A stretch of DNA of 64,000 nt from Rhizobium sp. CF122 (GTDB lineage Bacteria; Pseudomonadota; Alphaproteobacteria; Rhizobiales; Rhizobiaceae): contig NZ_AKKA01000072.1 in assembly GCF_000282035.1 (NCBI RefSeq), positions 62,001 to 126,000 of the forward strand, read 5' to 3'. Shown here in pieces: positions 17,258 to 25,452 of the stretch. The position numbers were made by a program, and so were the translations under genes. Each line of letters begins with the position of its first letter. The first letter of the stretch is position 1. The notes under the pieces are model-generated. The model did not search any database. It was not told the origin of the DNA and saw nothing but the letters and a program-made list of their open reading frames with translations.

Positions 17258-17914
17258 GTGACCGAAAATAGCCAGGCCCGGCGCGGCCGGCCCGCCAACG
17301 AGGCGCTCGGCCAAACGATAGTCGACGCCGCGTGCGAACTCTTTGTGGAATTGGGTTTTCAAGCGACGACATTGGACAAGGTCGCCCAGCGAGCGAAGAT
17401 ATCGAAGCTCAGCATCTACAAGCACTTCGAGAACAAAGAGGCGCTGTTCGGCGCGGCCTTTGCGGCCCGCTGCCAGCAGTTAATACCACAGGCCCTCTTT
17501 AAAGGCGTCGACGGCTCGGCCGAAGATCAGCTCATGGCGGTGGGATCGTCGCTGCTTCGCACGCTGTCGCGCCCGGACGTCCGCAATGTCGAAGCCATGG
17601 TCATGGCCGACACGCCGAACCAAAAGTCGTTGAGCAAGCTCCATTACGAAGCCGGCCCTGCCCACATCATCGCCCAAATCGAGGCCCTGTTGCGTCAGTT
17701 GCACGCGAAGGGGGCTCTGAACGTGCCCGATCCTCTCCGGTCCGCCCGCTTGTTTGCCGCGCTTATCAAAGGATCCGATCTCCTGATTATCGCACGCTTC
17801 GATCAGGCGAGAGCAGAGGACGACAACGAAATCGAATCCTATTGCCGGTCGGCTGTCGCCATGTTCATCGCCGCGCACGGTGGCAACGACCACGCGGGCG
17901 GACAGCCTGGTTAA
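17258..17914 (+). CDS. TetR/AcrR-family regulator
   Basis: This 218-residue protein starts at GTG. The HTH lies at about 18-60 (TLDKVAQRAKISKLSIYKHFENKEALF) and the C-terminal helical domain resembles the AefR-like TetR_C group. It is divergent from the flavin oxidoreductase and is followed after 25 bases by a methyltransferase on the same strand. It may control both through the GATAC-N6-GTATC site upstream. The ligand is unknown. Confidence 0.9.
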   Translation: MTENSQARRGRPANEALGQTIVDAACELFVELGFQATTLDKVAQRAKISKLSIYKHFENKEALFGAAFAARCQQLIPQALFKGVDGSAEDQLMAVGSSLLRTLSRPDVRNVEAMVMADTPNQKSLSKLHYEAGPAHIIAQIEALLRQLHAKGALNVPDPLRSARLFAALIKGSDLLIIARFDQARAEDDNEIESYCRSAVAMFIAAHGGNDHAGGQPG

Positions 17915-17939
17915 GAACGGATCAGAACAAGGATATGGC

Positions 17940-18803
17940 ATGGCAGAGAAAAATGCTTATCAGGTAGCCGACTGGAATGGCCAAAGCGGGGAGCGCTGGG
18001 TCGCTTACCAGGCCCGGCTCGATGCCATGATGGCGGTGTTCGGCCAGGCCGCGATCGAAGCCGCCGCGCCCGTCACGGGCGAACGCGTGCTGGACGTCGG
18101 CTGCGGCGCGGGGACGTCTAGTCTGGATCTGGCCGCCCGCGTTGGCGCGGGGGGCCATGTGCTAGGCGTGGACATATCCGAACCGCTGATCGGCAGAGCG
18201 CGCGCGCTAGCGCCGCAGGATACGCCGGCCCTGTTCCAGGTGGCCGACGCCAGCAGCACCGAGTTGCCCGAGGGCGCGTTCGACATCCTGTTCTCGCGCT
18301 TTGGAGTGATGTTCTTTGACGATCCTACGGCGGCGTTCGCTCATATGCGCCTTGCGGTCCGGCCGGGCGGTCGGGTTGCTTTCGTTTGCTGGCGCAGCAT
18401 GGCCGAGAACGATTGGGTGCGCTTGCCGATGGGCGCGATCAAGGGCATCGTCCCGCCGACGGCGCCGCCCGATCCCGAAGCGCCCGGCCCGTTCTCGTTT
18501 GGCGACAAAGGGCGAGTGGCCCGTATTCTAACGGGGGCTGGCTTCACCGGTGTCGCTATCGCGCCCTTCGATACCGCCATCCCATTCGGCAAGGGGGAGA
18601 CGCGGGATGCGGCTCTCGACGACGCAATGAACATGACACTCGAGGTCGGCCCGCTGTCGCGCGCTCTCGCTGATCAGCCCGACGACATCCGGGCCCGCGC
18701 CTCGGCCGCGGTTCGTGCCGCCTTCGCGGGCTGCCCCGGTGAGCGGTCGGTGATGATCGACGGCGCGGCGTGGATCGTCACCGCGCGCAATCCGGCAAGC
18801 TGA
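17940..18803 (+). CDS. Class I SAM-dependent methyltransferase
   Basis: The start at 17940 is chosen for its AAGGAT ribosome site, giving 287 residues. SAM motif I is VLDVGCGAGTSS (about 50-61), followed by the acidic loop VLGVDIS and the post-motif DILFSRFGVMFFDD. The region LRPGGRVAFVCWR-like is typical of UbiE/BioC-type small-molecule methyltransferases. It follows the TetR gene in the same direction and may be co-regulated, for example in modification of a toxic compound. An IS630 element begins nine bases after its stop. Confidence 0.85.
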   Translation: MAEKNAYQVADWNGQSGERWVAYQARLDAMMAVFGQAAIEAAAPVTGERVLDVGCGAGTSSLDLAARVGAGGHVLGVDISEPLIGRARALAPQDTPALFQVADASSTELPEGAFDILFSRFGVMFFDDPTAAFAHMRLAVRPGGRVAFVCWRSMAENDWVRLPMGAIKGIVPPTAPPDPEAPGPFSFGDKGRVARILTGAGFTGVAIAPFDTAIPFGKGETRDAALDDAMNMTLEVGPLSRALADQPDDIRARASAAVRAAFAGCPGERSVMIDGAAWIVTARNPAS

Positions 18804-18812
18804 CAGGGATTA

Positions 18813-19974
18813 ATACGCCCTCTTGCTGAGTGAGACACTTGAGCTTCCCAAATGACGATGAATCAGAATCACTGTTGCAAACGGGAGGTTCGCGATGGGA
18901 GCAGCGATTTCATTACGGGCGGATTTTGACGCGGAAGGTCTTCGGCGTCTGGCCCGCAAGAGCAAGCATGCGGCGCAGGCGCGTCGTCTTTTGGCGCTTG
19001 CCTTGATCTATGGCGGAGGCTCGCGCTCGGATGCAGCGCGTCTTGGCAATGTCACCCTTCAGATCGTGCGTGACTGGGTCTTGCGGTTCAATGCGAATGG
19101 CCCCGACGGGCTGATCGATGGCAAGGCTCCCGGACCCAAGTCACGCTTGAACGATGCGCAGCGGACGGCGCTGGCAAGGGCCATCGAACAGGGACCGACG
19201 CCCTATCTCGACGCTGTCGTGCGCTGGCGTCTGTGTGATCTGGCCCAGTGGCTCTGGGAGGCGTTTCGTGTGTCGGTGAGCGAACAGACGCTGAGCCGGG
19301 AGGTGCGTGCCATGGGCTACCGCAAGCTGGCAGCGCGACCGAAACATCATGCGCAGGACCCTCAAGCGAGTGAGGCGTTTAAAAAAACTTCCCCGCCGCA
19401 GTGGCAGAGATCGCAAACGGGGCGCCGCTCAAGGCAAGCGAATAGAAATCTGGTTTCAGGACGAGGCTCGGATCGGTCAAAAGAACAAGATCACCCGCCG
19501 CTGGGCAAAGCGGGGCTCAAGGCCGTCCGCGCCGCATGATCAGCGCACACGCTCAGCCTATATCTTCGGTGCCATCTGCCCCAAGCTCGGCAAGGCTGCC
19601 GCTCTCGTGATGCCCTGGTGTGATACTTACGCCATGAACCAACATCTTCCAGAAATATCCCATCATGTTGCCGATGACGCGCATGCCATCCTCGTCATGG
19701 ACCAAGCGGGATGGCACATGTCCAACAATCTCGTCGTGCCGGACAACATCACGATCCTGCCCCTCCCGCCTAAATCGCCGGAGCTTAACCCCGCCGAAAA
19801 TCTCTGGCTCTTCATGCGCGAGAACTGGCTGTCGAACCGCATCTTCAAATCCTACGACAATATCGTCGACCATTGCTGCGATGCCTGGCGCAAACTCGAA
19901 ACCCAGCCTTGGCGCATCATGTCCATCGGGCGCAGAGACTGGGCAAATGCGTTCTGATCAATGAGGATGCGTAT
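18813..19974 (+). mobile_element. IS630-family insertion sequence
   Basis: The ends are ATACGC at 18813 and its inverted copy GCGTAT ending at 19974, with weaker similarity continuing inward (CCTC after a short offset). Each end is flanked by TA (18811-18812 and 19975-19976), matching the TA target duplication of IS630/Tc1-type elements. The size is about 1.16 kb. The single transposase gene is on the plus strand and is disrupted. The element landed just past the methyltransferase stop codon. Confidence 0.8.
18895..19957 (+). pseudogene. IS630 transposase, frame-disrupted
   Basis: The first frame (18895-19539) encodes the N-terminal HTH part (GAAISLRADFDAEGLRRLAR, VTLQIVRDWVLRFNANGPDG). The catalytic part is in another frame up to 19957 and carries the DDE elements: IEIWFQDEARIG, ILVMDQAGWH and LPPKSPELNPAENLW. 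The switch falls near seven A residues at 19381-19387. The stretch just after it reads best in a third frame (NFPAAVAEIANGAPL), which suggests two separate indels rather than one programmed shift. Activity in cis is doubtful, though frameshifting at the A-run cannot be excluded. Confidence 0.75.
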
Positions 19975-19976
19975 TA

Positions 19977-20623
19977 ATTAGTCTCGTCTCTTGACGTTCA
20001 CGGCAATGATGATGACGACTACGGCGATCGAATAGCCGTTTGGCCCATACTATGCAGTATGTTCCGTTGGCGAAGCGAAATGAGGTGAATATCGCTGCGA
20101 TGTTCGGAAGCACACCATTCTATGAGGGTTTGCATGCGAGCGTAGAAGCAGGGATTGAGGCCGTACTGTGCTCGGCGAAGTTTCTTGCCCTCGATGCGTT
20201 TCACACGAAGAGCCGGTTCCGACAAGACGCGCGGCAAATGGAACCAGAGTGCAAGATATGGCGGAGGAGTTCGAATGGTTTCGAGAACGCTTCGCTGGGG
20301 AGATTGCGCTCTCGGCAGATCAACACCAGCCCATCTCAGTGTTGGCCAAGAACGCGTACGTAATAAGTTCCTGGCTGGGCTCTGCGGCGAGCACGTCTGA
20401 TGATCCGCTTTTGCATGCGGTATTACGTTCGGCCTTCACCAGCAACGAGCTTCGGAGTATCCCCGTTGTCCGATGGCGGTTGATTGCACCGTGATGATAG
20501 AAGGAGGGTAGAGGCTTGCGCCAAGGAATATTGCCTTGGCCGAGGCGATAAGCGGTTTCTACCTTGTGGCATTTGCTTCATAATCCGGATATTTCCCACC
20601 TGGAGACAAAAGGAAGCTCAGTC
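19977..20623. other. Stretch with no supported gene
   Basis: About 650 bases between the IS630 end and the BA14K-like gene. Several short open frames overlap (for example one ending at 20494 that could encode MAEEFEWFRERFAGEIALSA from 20258), but none has a convincing ribosome site or recognisable family. It looks like eroded DNA next to the insertion. Confidence 0.4.
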
Positions 20624-21049
20624 ATGGGTAAGCTGGTCCCGGTAGCGCTTGGCCTGATCACAAGCGCTCTCTTCAATATGCCAGCCCAGGCGTTTCCGGC
20701 AATCAGCCCACCCGGGATCAAACCACCGCAGCAGGTAGAATCCGTACAATGGCGTCATGGAGACAGCGGCCCCTACGGCGGTTACGTTGCGAGCGTCGGC
20801 GGCGCATTAACACAGCCGCACTACGGTCCGTACCTTGCAACATATTACGGCTCCTCTTACAGATATCAGCATCGGCCGTATGGCTATTATAGGCCGTACC
20901 ACGAATATGAACCGTCGGTCGCCTATGAGGGTGGGAGCCATGTGAGTTGGTGCTTTGCGCGCTATCGTACGTACAGAGCATTCGACAATACTTTCCAGCC
21001 CTACTATGGACCCCGTCTCCAATGTGTCGGACCCTATAAATGGCGCTAA
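20624..21049 (+). CDS. BA14K-like exported protein
   Basis: The protein has 141 residues from the ATG at 20624 (AAAGGAAG upstream) with a signal peptide ([20 protein letters not shown], cleavage after AQA). A Tyr/Pro/Gly-rich middle ([20 protein letters not shown]) follows. The C-terminus [19 protein letters not shown] ends with YYGPRLQC and matches the BA14K pattern of two cysteines around RYR-Y-D-T-Y-G-R-C. BA14K proteins are small surface or periplasmic proteins of Rhizobiales, with lectin-like activity reported in Brucella. Confidence 0.75.
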   Translation: MGKLVPVALGLITSALFNMPAQAFPAISPPGIKPPQQVESVQWRHGDSGPYGGYVASVGGALTQPHYGPYLATYYGSSYRYQHRPYGYYRPYHEYEPSVAYEGGSHVSWCFARYRTYRAFDNTFQPYYGPRLQCVGPYKWR

Positions 21050-21112
21050 CGCTAGCCTGCTCGGGGCCATTACGATCTCACTCGAGCCACCTCAGAATTG
21101 CCGTAGCGCCAA

Positions 21113-21301
21113 ATGCTGCGCCAAACCGTGCTCGTGCCGTCCGACAGACACAGGAGGGACCGGGTCAAGCGGAACAGCGGTCGCTTCAAGAAGACGACGA
21201 TTGTCGCGCTCGCTCGCAAGCGGCTCGTCGCGCTGTGGAAATACGTCAATGCAGGCGACTTGCCAAGGGAAGCTACGCCAAAACGGGCCTTGGCGGTTTA
21301 G
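21113..21301 (+). pseudogene. C-terminal remnant of an IS110-type transposase
   Basis: The frame ending in TAG at 21299 reads RVKRNSGRFKKTTIVALARK then RLVALWKYVNAG. That is the pattern at the C-terminus of IS110/IS116/IS902-type transposases (ALARKLLVALWKYVNAG in intact copies, from memory). No upstream RuvC-like DEDD domain is present; the frame opens only at 21113. It is a leftover from an insertion whose body is gone, and it abuts a gluconolactonase fragment. Confidence 0.55.
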
Positions 21302-21707
21302 GACCGCCGTTCGCCCGGACGGCCGCACACTGGTTTGCGCCGAAAGCTGGGCGAAACGGCTGACATCGTTTGACGTCGCCGCCGACGGGAAACTCTCGAA
21401 TCGAAGGGTTTGGGCCGATCTTGTCGGGCCGCCCGATGGTATATGTTTCGACACTGAAGGCGCGATCTGGTACGCCGACGTACCCAATGCCTGCTGCCGC
21501 AGGGTTCGTGAAGGAGGGGAGCTACTCGATGAAGTGAAGCTCGATCGCGGCGCATTCGCCTGCATGCTGGGCGGACCTGATCGAACCACCCTATACGTAA
21601 CTGCCGCCAAATGGTTCGGGATGGACAAGATGGACCAGATGGGCGGAACTGGCCAGGTCTTGTCCGTCGAGGTCGAGACGGCTGGGGCGGGATGGCCTCA
21701 CGGCTAG
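21294..21707 (+). pseudogene. SMP-30/gluconolactonase C-terminal remnant
   Basis: From about 21294 the frame reads RTAVRPDGRTLVCAESWAKR, PDGICFDTEGAIWYADVPN and FACMLGGPDRTTLYVTAA. These are the last three beta-propeller blades of SMP-30/gluconolactonase-family lactonases, including the PDG and WYADVPN metal-side motifs. The first half of the propeller is missing and the frame continues upstream into transposase DNA, so no start exists. It was probably truncated by the IS110-type insertion. The C-terminal end (VEVETAGAGWPHG) seems complete. Confidence 0.7.
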
Positions 21708-22160
21708 TCGGCATCTAGCCGCATCGGGACACAAGATCGGATCCTGGGGCGGCAAAGGGACGCGAGAAGCTACGAGCCTGGGACCCATTGGTTCCAATAA
21801 CTGGGACTTTAATGTTCCTGGAACCATCCTGCAGCGTCAAAGGGGCAAACGGTGTTCGAGGCGTTCGCATCGCGCGTGGCGGTATCTCTTTCGATGCAAG
21901 ATTTCGGCATGGACGATGGCCATTTTCTCCACGGCCCGGAATCTCAGCACCCTGTCTACGTGGGAGATATTGGCGCAGCAACCGATTTTGGTGTTTTCAT
22001 TCGAATCGCGCTGCCAGGGTGATCGAGGATCGCAGAAGTAGATCTAAATGTCAGCGGCCATTGCCAGTCGCTGGCTTTGTGTCGGGTGACAGGGTCACCT
22101 GAAAAATAGACCCTATATGGTATAATCAGATCATCATATTCTCTATGAGGTATAGGGTGC
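21708..22160. other. Intergenic stretch without a supported gene; inverted repeat near hipA end
   Basis: I see no credible coding frame here. Near its right end ACCCTATA (22110-22117) and TATAGGGT (22151-22158) form an 8-bp inverted repeat 33 bases apart, just past the hipA stop. Part of it (GGTATA) resembles the GGTATA core of the repeat upstream of hipB, so a second regulator-binding site is possible, but the spacing differs. Confidence 0.35.
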
Positions 22161-23435
22161 TCAGGTTCGCTTAGAACACTCGCTTTCGAATTCTTTGGTC
22201 AGTGCCAGCGTTTGGGCCCTTGCGATCAACGTCTTGGCATAGTCTTCCGGCATCGGCATGTCCTGCAAGAGATTTCGCCACTCATCTGCGGCTTGCTCCA
22301 CGACGTGCCTGACTTCTTTCGTTGCCCTTTTCTCAGGTACACCGCACAGCGACGCCGCTCTCTGGAAGCGCTGACTGGTGATGATGTGGCTGTCGTGCGT
22401 GCCGCGAAACCGCAACGCCATTTTGTCCGACGGGTCGTAAACGACGCTCGCGACGATATCGTAGGCAGGACTTAACTGGCCTTCGGATGGCGTCGGGTAC
22501 CACAGCGACCAGTTCTTGGTATGCGCATCGGTGTTGCCCATCAGAATGTTGGCTGCGACGCGACGGACCGATTGCAAAAATGCCTGTGTCCCGCCGCCCA
22601 ATCGGGTGGCGATGGCCATGATCGTCTCTTCGTTCGCTGCCGAATATTTGCGGTCTGGCTGGTCACCCAACACCTGCAGGAAGTCCTCCATATGGACGCG
22701 CCTTCCACCCTCCTGCCGGTCGAAGCGCTTTACCGCCAGCGCCAGGTCGCCGCCTTTCAGCAGACCCGCCTCGACGCCCACCAGATCGGAGATCGAAACC
22801 AGCTCGAAGTCCGGTACCTCTACACCGACAGCCTTGGCCAGCATCATAGACGAATACTCGACTTCCGGCAGGCTCCGGTACCGCTCGCTCGGCAGCTTGG
22901 CAATGAGGTCACCTATTCCACCAATGGCCGGAATCGTCAGGCGTTGGTCCTGCTTCTGCATTGACATCTTGAGCTGCACACCAGCTAGAGAAAAGCGAAT
23001 TCCAGAGGACGTCGTCGATGGCTCGGTAGGCAAGGTTACGGGCAATGGGTTGGCTTCCTCACCTCGTACAAGGACCGCGCCCGGGAGGTCGCCACCCAAC
23101 CAACGGAGAACGTCGAAATCGGTGGTCGAGCCGGTCGGCATGCCGCGCAGTACCAGGTCCTTCAACGCGCCTTCTGGAAGCAGGTTGGCGAACCAGGGAT
23201 GAATGTCCCTGCCAGGTTTGCGCATTGAGCCATCGCGCAGCAACGCGACCGTCTGATCTTCGTCTCCGTAGCGGAGGAGGGACGAACTGAGGATCGGCCT
23301 ATACTGCCCCAGTTCGATATAGGCTTCGTCGATATCGAAGCGCACGATGCCACTCTCGTCGCGCACGAGTGAGCCGACGCGCACCTCGTGCGCACCAGCG
23401 GCCAGATAAACGCCAAGGAGGTCAAATTTGCTCAT
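22161..23435 (-). CDS. hipA: HipA-family serine/threonine kinase (toxin)
   Basis: The 424-residue protein has the HipA N-terminal couple domain (1-110) and a kinase-like C-terminal domain. The Ser-containing loop FSLAGVQLKMSM (148-159) matches the HipA autophosphorylation region. Further motifs are IAKLPSERYRSLPEVEYSSM, AVKRFDR, the catalytic NTDAHTKNWSL (301-311, Asp and Asn present) and the metal-binding LSPAYDIV (321-328). HipA kinases phosphorylate tRNA synthetases and cause growth arrest. It is co-translated with the upstream HTH gene through a 4-bp overlap. All catalytic motifs look intact, so it may be active. Confidence 0.9.
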   Translation of the reverse strand: MSKFDLLGVYLAAGAHEVRVGSLVRDESGIVRFDIDEAYIELGQYRPILSSSLLRYGDEDQTVALLRDGSMRKPGRDIHPWFANLLPEGALKDLVLRGMPTGSTTDFDVLRWLGGDLPGAVLVRGEEANPLPVTLPTEPSTTSSGIRFSLAGVQLKMSMQKQDQRLTIPAIGGIGDLIAKLPSERYRSLPEVEYSSMMLAKAVGVEVPDFELVSISDLVGVEAGLLKGGDLALAVKRFDRQEGGRRVHMEDFLQVLGDQPDRKYSAANEETIMAIATRLGGGTQAFLQSVRRVAANILMGNTDAHTKNWSLWYPTPSEGQLSPAYDIVASVVYDPSDKMALRFRGTHDSHIITSQRFQRAASLCGVPEKRATKEVRHVVEQAADEWRNLLQDMPMPEDYAKTLIARAQTLALTKEFESECSKRT

Positions 23436-23773
23436 GCATTCGGCCCGTGATCATCGTCATCACCATCATCATTGGCGTCGGGGATGAACAGTTCGTCCCG
23501 GACGCTCTTCACTGGCTCCGGAACCTGCTGATGATCGCGATGCAGGTGTTGTTGCACCACGTTGCGCACCGAGCCGATGACCCTTCGCGGGATTATGACG
23601 ATCTCAGCATCGAGGGCTGCGCAGACAGAGCGCAGGGTTGCTAGCTCGACGTTGGCGGTACCGGTTTCGATGCCAGAAATCGTAGCTTGCTTTGTACCCG
23701 CAAGATCGGCCAAGGATGCCTGAGACATCTTTTTCGATTTACGCAGCTCCCGCACAGTCTGAGCCAAATCCAT
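23432..23773 (-). CDS. hipB: HipB-like XRE antitoxin/regulator
   Basis: An XRE helix-turn-helix protein (113 residues from the ATG at 23773; a GTG at 23785 would add four residues). The HTH is LRKSKKMSQASLADLAGTKQ with ATISGIE following. The C-terminal tail is unusually acidic (DANDDGDDDDHG). HipB proteins neutralise HipA and repress the operon. The inverted repeat AAGGTATA-N12-TATACCTT lies directly upstream as its likely operator. The tail is longer than in E. coli HipB and may be the toxin-binding or degradation segment. Confidence 0.87.
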   Translation of the reverse strand: MDLAQTVRELRKSKKMSQASLADLAGTKQATISGIETGTANVELATLRSVCAALDAEIVIIPRRVIGSVRNVVQQHLHRDHQQVPEPVKSVRDELFIPDANDDGDDDDHGPNA

Positions 23774-23789
23774 CGTAATAAACACTTTA

Positions 23790-23817
23790 AAGGTATAGTC
23801 GTGAATATTTATACCTT
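23790..23817. promoter_or_regulatory. hipBA operator-like inverted repeat
   Basis: AAGGTATA at 23790 and TATACCTT ending at 23817 form a perfect 8-bp inverted repeat with 12 bases between, 17 bases before the ATG of the hipB-like gene. E. coli HipB binds TATCC-N8-GGATA sites, so an analogous layout with a different core fits autoregulation. Confidence 0.6.
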
Positions 23818-24259
23818 AAACGGACATAACACGCAAGCGTCGATAACAAGCATTGTCGGCCAACTACACCAACGCAGACGAGCCGTTTTGAGCTTCTAGC
23901 CGTGACGTCCTGGAAGTTGCGGCTTCGAAGTCCTAATAGCCCGACCAAGGCATATTGACGATCACGCCGCAGAACCGCGCTTTTCCAACCGTGGGTCCTG
24001 GCTTATCATAAGCGTTCAGCTTGCGGGCCAATGCCCGAGAGTTCGAGCGACGCCTACAAGGAAGCGTAGTCGATGAATGAAAAATCGGTCTTGTGCTACG
24101 CCCGGAAATGACAACCCGTCTGTAAGTATATGACTCCGACTGGCGTCTGGTGGCTGGCGGCGGCAGGTACTATGGCTACGCTGGCTTCCGGGTTAAGCGA
24201 CGGCCAAATATTGCATCAATGCCAGGGGCACCTAGTAGATGGCACCGGTTCAGGCCACA
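23818..24259. other. Stretch with no supported gene
   Basis: Between the hipBA promoter and the small gene at 24260 I find no frame with a ribosome site and family-like sequence. Short plus-strand frames near 24130-24366 are low-complexity chance translations. It may hold remnants of a lost gene. Confidence 0.35.
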
Positions 24260-24457
24260 TCACGATGCGTTGTCGAGCGCGTCCCGCTGCTCGAGCAACT
24301 GCTTGTATAGTGCCTGCTGCTCTTCAAGGCGCTCCTGAATTAAGTCGTCATCCGACGCGCCGCTGACACCGGGAGCCTGCTCGATGAGGGTCCTGATGTG
24401 CTCGCTGACTTCGGCAATTCTGGCCTCGAGATCTTCTCGTTCTGTGGAGGCAGCCAT
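24260..24457 (-). CDS. Small coiled-coil hypothetical protein
   Basis: The start at 24457 is chosen over upstream ATGs because AAGGA lies nine bases before it. The 65-residue product (MAASTEREDLEARIAEVSEH start) is highly charged and entirely helical by appearance, with a heptad-like second half (LIQERLEEQQALYKQLLEQRDAL). I believe similar small proteins occur in many rhizobia, but I know of no function. Confidence 0.6.
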   Translation of the reverse strand: MAASTEREDLEARIAEVSEHIRTLIEQAPGVSGASDDDLIQERLEEQQALYKQLLEQRDALDNAS

Positions 24458-24604
24458 CGATGCTATCCTTTCGATGATGATCATCTGCACAAGCGGTGGC
24501 ACGTATTGTCGATTTCGATGCCAAGCGCTGGCCATGGGGCGCGGCTCTAACGCCGCGCGCCACGAGGTGGCGGTTAGACGAGGTCGAAACGGTCCTCTAG
24601 CCGC

Positions 24605-25372
24605 TCAGACGAGGGCGAAGCGGAGAAAAGCAGTATCGCCAAAAGCAATTTCAATATCCCCAGGCGTGACGAGTTCGATCGCGCCGCACAGCGTGCCCGT
24701 TGTGATGAGCGCCCCGGCCTTGAGCGACGTGTTCCGCCGCAGGCCATCGTTGGCGTAGTCCAAAAGCCATGTCAGCACGTCACCCTTCGGATGTTGAGCT
24801 GGCGCGTCAAAGATAGGCTGGCCGTTGAACGTTATCTTGAGCGGCGTGCCGCTTGCCCCATCGATGGCCGACTTTTCCACCCTAGGACCGAGCACATAGC
24901 CGCTATTTCCAAGCCGATCGGCCAGGAATAGCAGGAACGAGATCTTGCCGCTCTCCTCGACCGCGCTCGCCAGAAGTTCCGCGCCGAGATGAACAGCGTC
25001 GATCGTATCGACGATGTCGGCGCGGCTGTAGCTGCCCTCGCGGCGGATCGGCAGGTCGCGACCGAGGCGCACAGCGATCTCTGCCTCGAACTTTGTGCCT
25101 CGCTGCCAGGGAATCCGCGCTCCAGAGTCGGCTTGCACATAGGGATGCAGTGGCGCGGTCACGGCCTGCCCATCGGGCGAGACGGTCACTTTCCAGGCAT
25201 TGCTTTCGATAGCCTCATCGGCGACAAGAAAATTCTGCGCGTCCATTGCGTGCCTGAGATCGGCAGGCAGCGCAAATTCCGCCGTCGGCGCCTGGCTTTG
25301 TGAACGGCGCAGGCCGTGTAGTTTTGCTGCAAGTGTACGCGGATCAAAGGGTGCGGCGGCTGAAGCTGCCAT
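24605..25372 (-). CDS. 2-keto-4-pentenoate hydratase family protein (FAH fold)
   Basis: A 255-residue protein of the MhpD/fumarylacetoacetase-fold hydratase type. It has the metal-site segment FEAEIAVRLGRDLP (acidic residues about 96-98) and the C-terminal GALITTGTLCGAIELVTPGD typical of these enzymes. They hydrate 2-hydroxypentadienoate-like acids or related keto acids. AGGAG precedes the ATG. It starts 80 bases after the rhaK stop in the same direction, so it could be the last gene of the rhamnose import operon, although its activity is not part of the known phosphorylative pathway. Confidence 0.8.
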   Translation of the reverse strand: MAASAAAPFDPRTLAAKLHGLRRSQSQAPTAEFALPADLRHAMDAQNFLVADEAIESNAWKVTVSPDGQAVTAPLHPYVQADSGARIPWQRGTKFEAEIAVRLGRDLPIRREGSYSRADIVDTIDAVHLGAELLASAVEESGKISFLLFLADRLGNSGYVLGPRVEKSAIDGASGTPLKITFNGQPIFDAPAQHPKGDVLTWLLDYANDGLRRNTSLKAGALITTGTLCGAIELVTPGDIEIAFGDTAFLRFALV

Positions 25373-25452
25373 AAGGTCTCCTCCATTTTTCTTTGAGTCG
25401 CGAGCCTATAGCTAACGCTAAGATGGAGCGAGGGGTCGCGATGGAAAGACTG

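Noticed and set aside
20168..20494. 108-residue plus-strand frame between the IS630 element and the BA14K-like gene
   Set aside because: No ribosome site, no recognised motif, and competing overlapping frames of similar length in the same stretch.
22107..22160. A possible terminator for hipA
   Set aside because: The 8-bp arms are 33 bases apart and no T-run follows, so it is described as a possible binding site instead.
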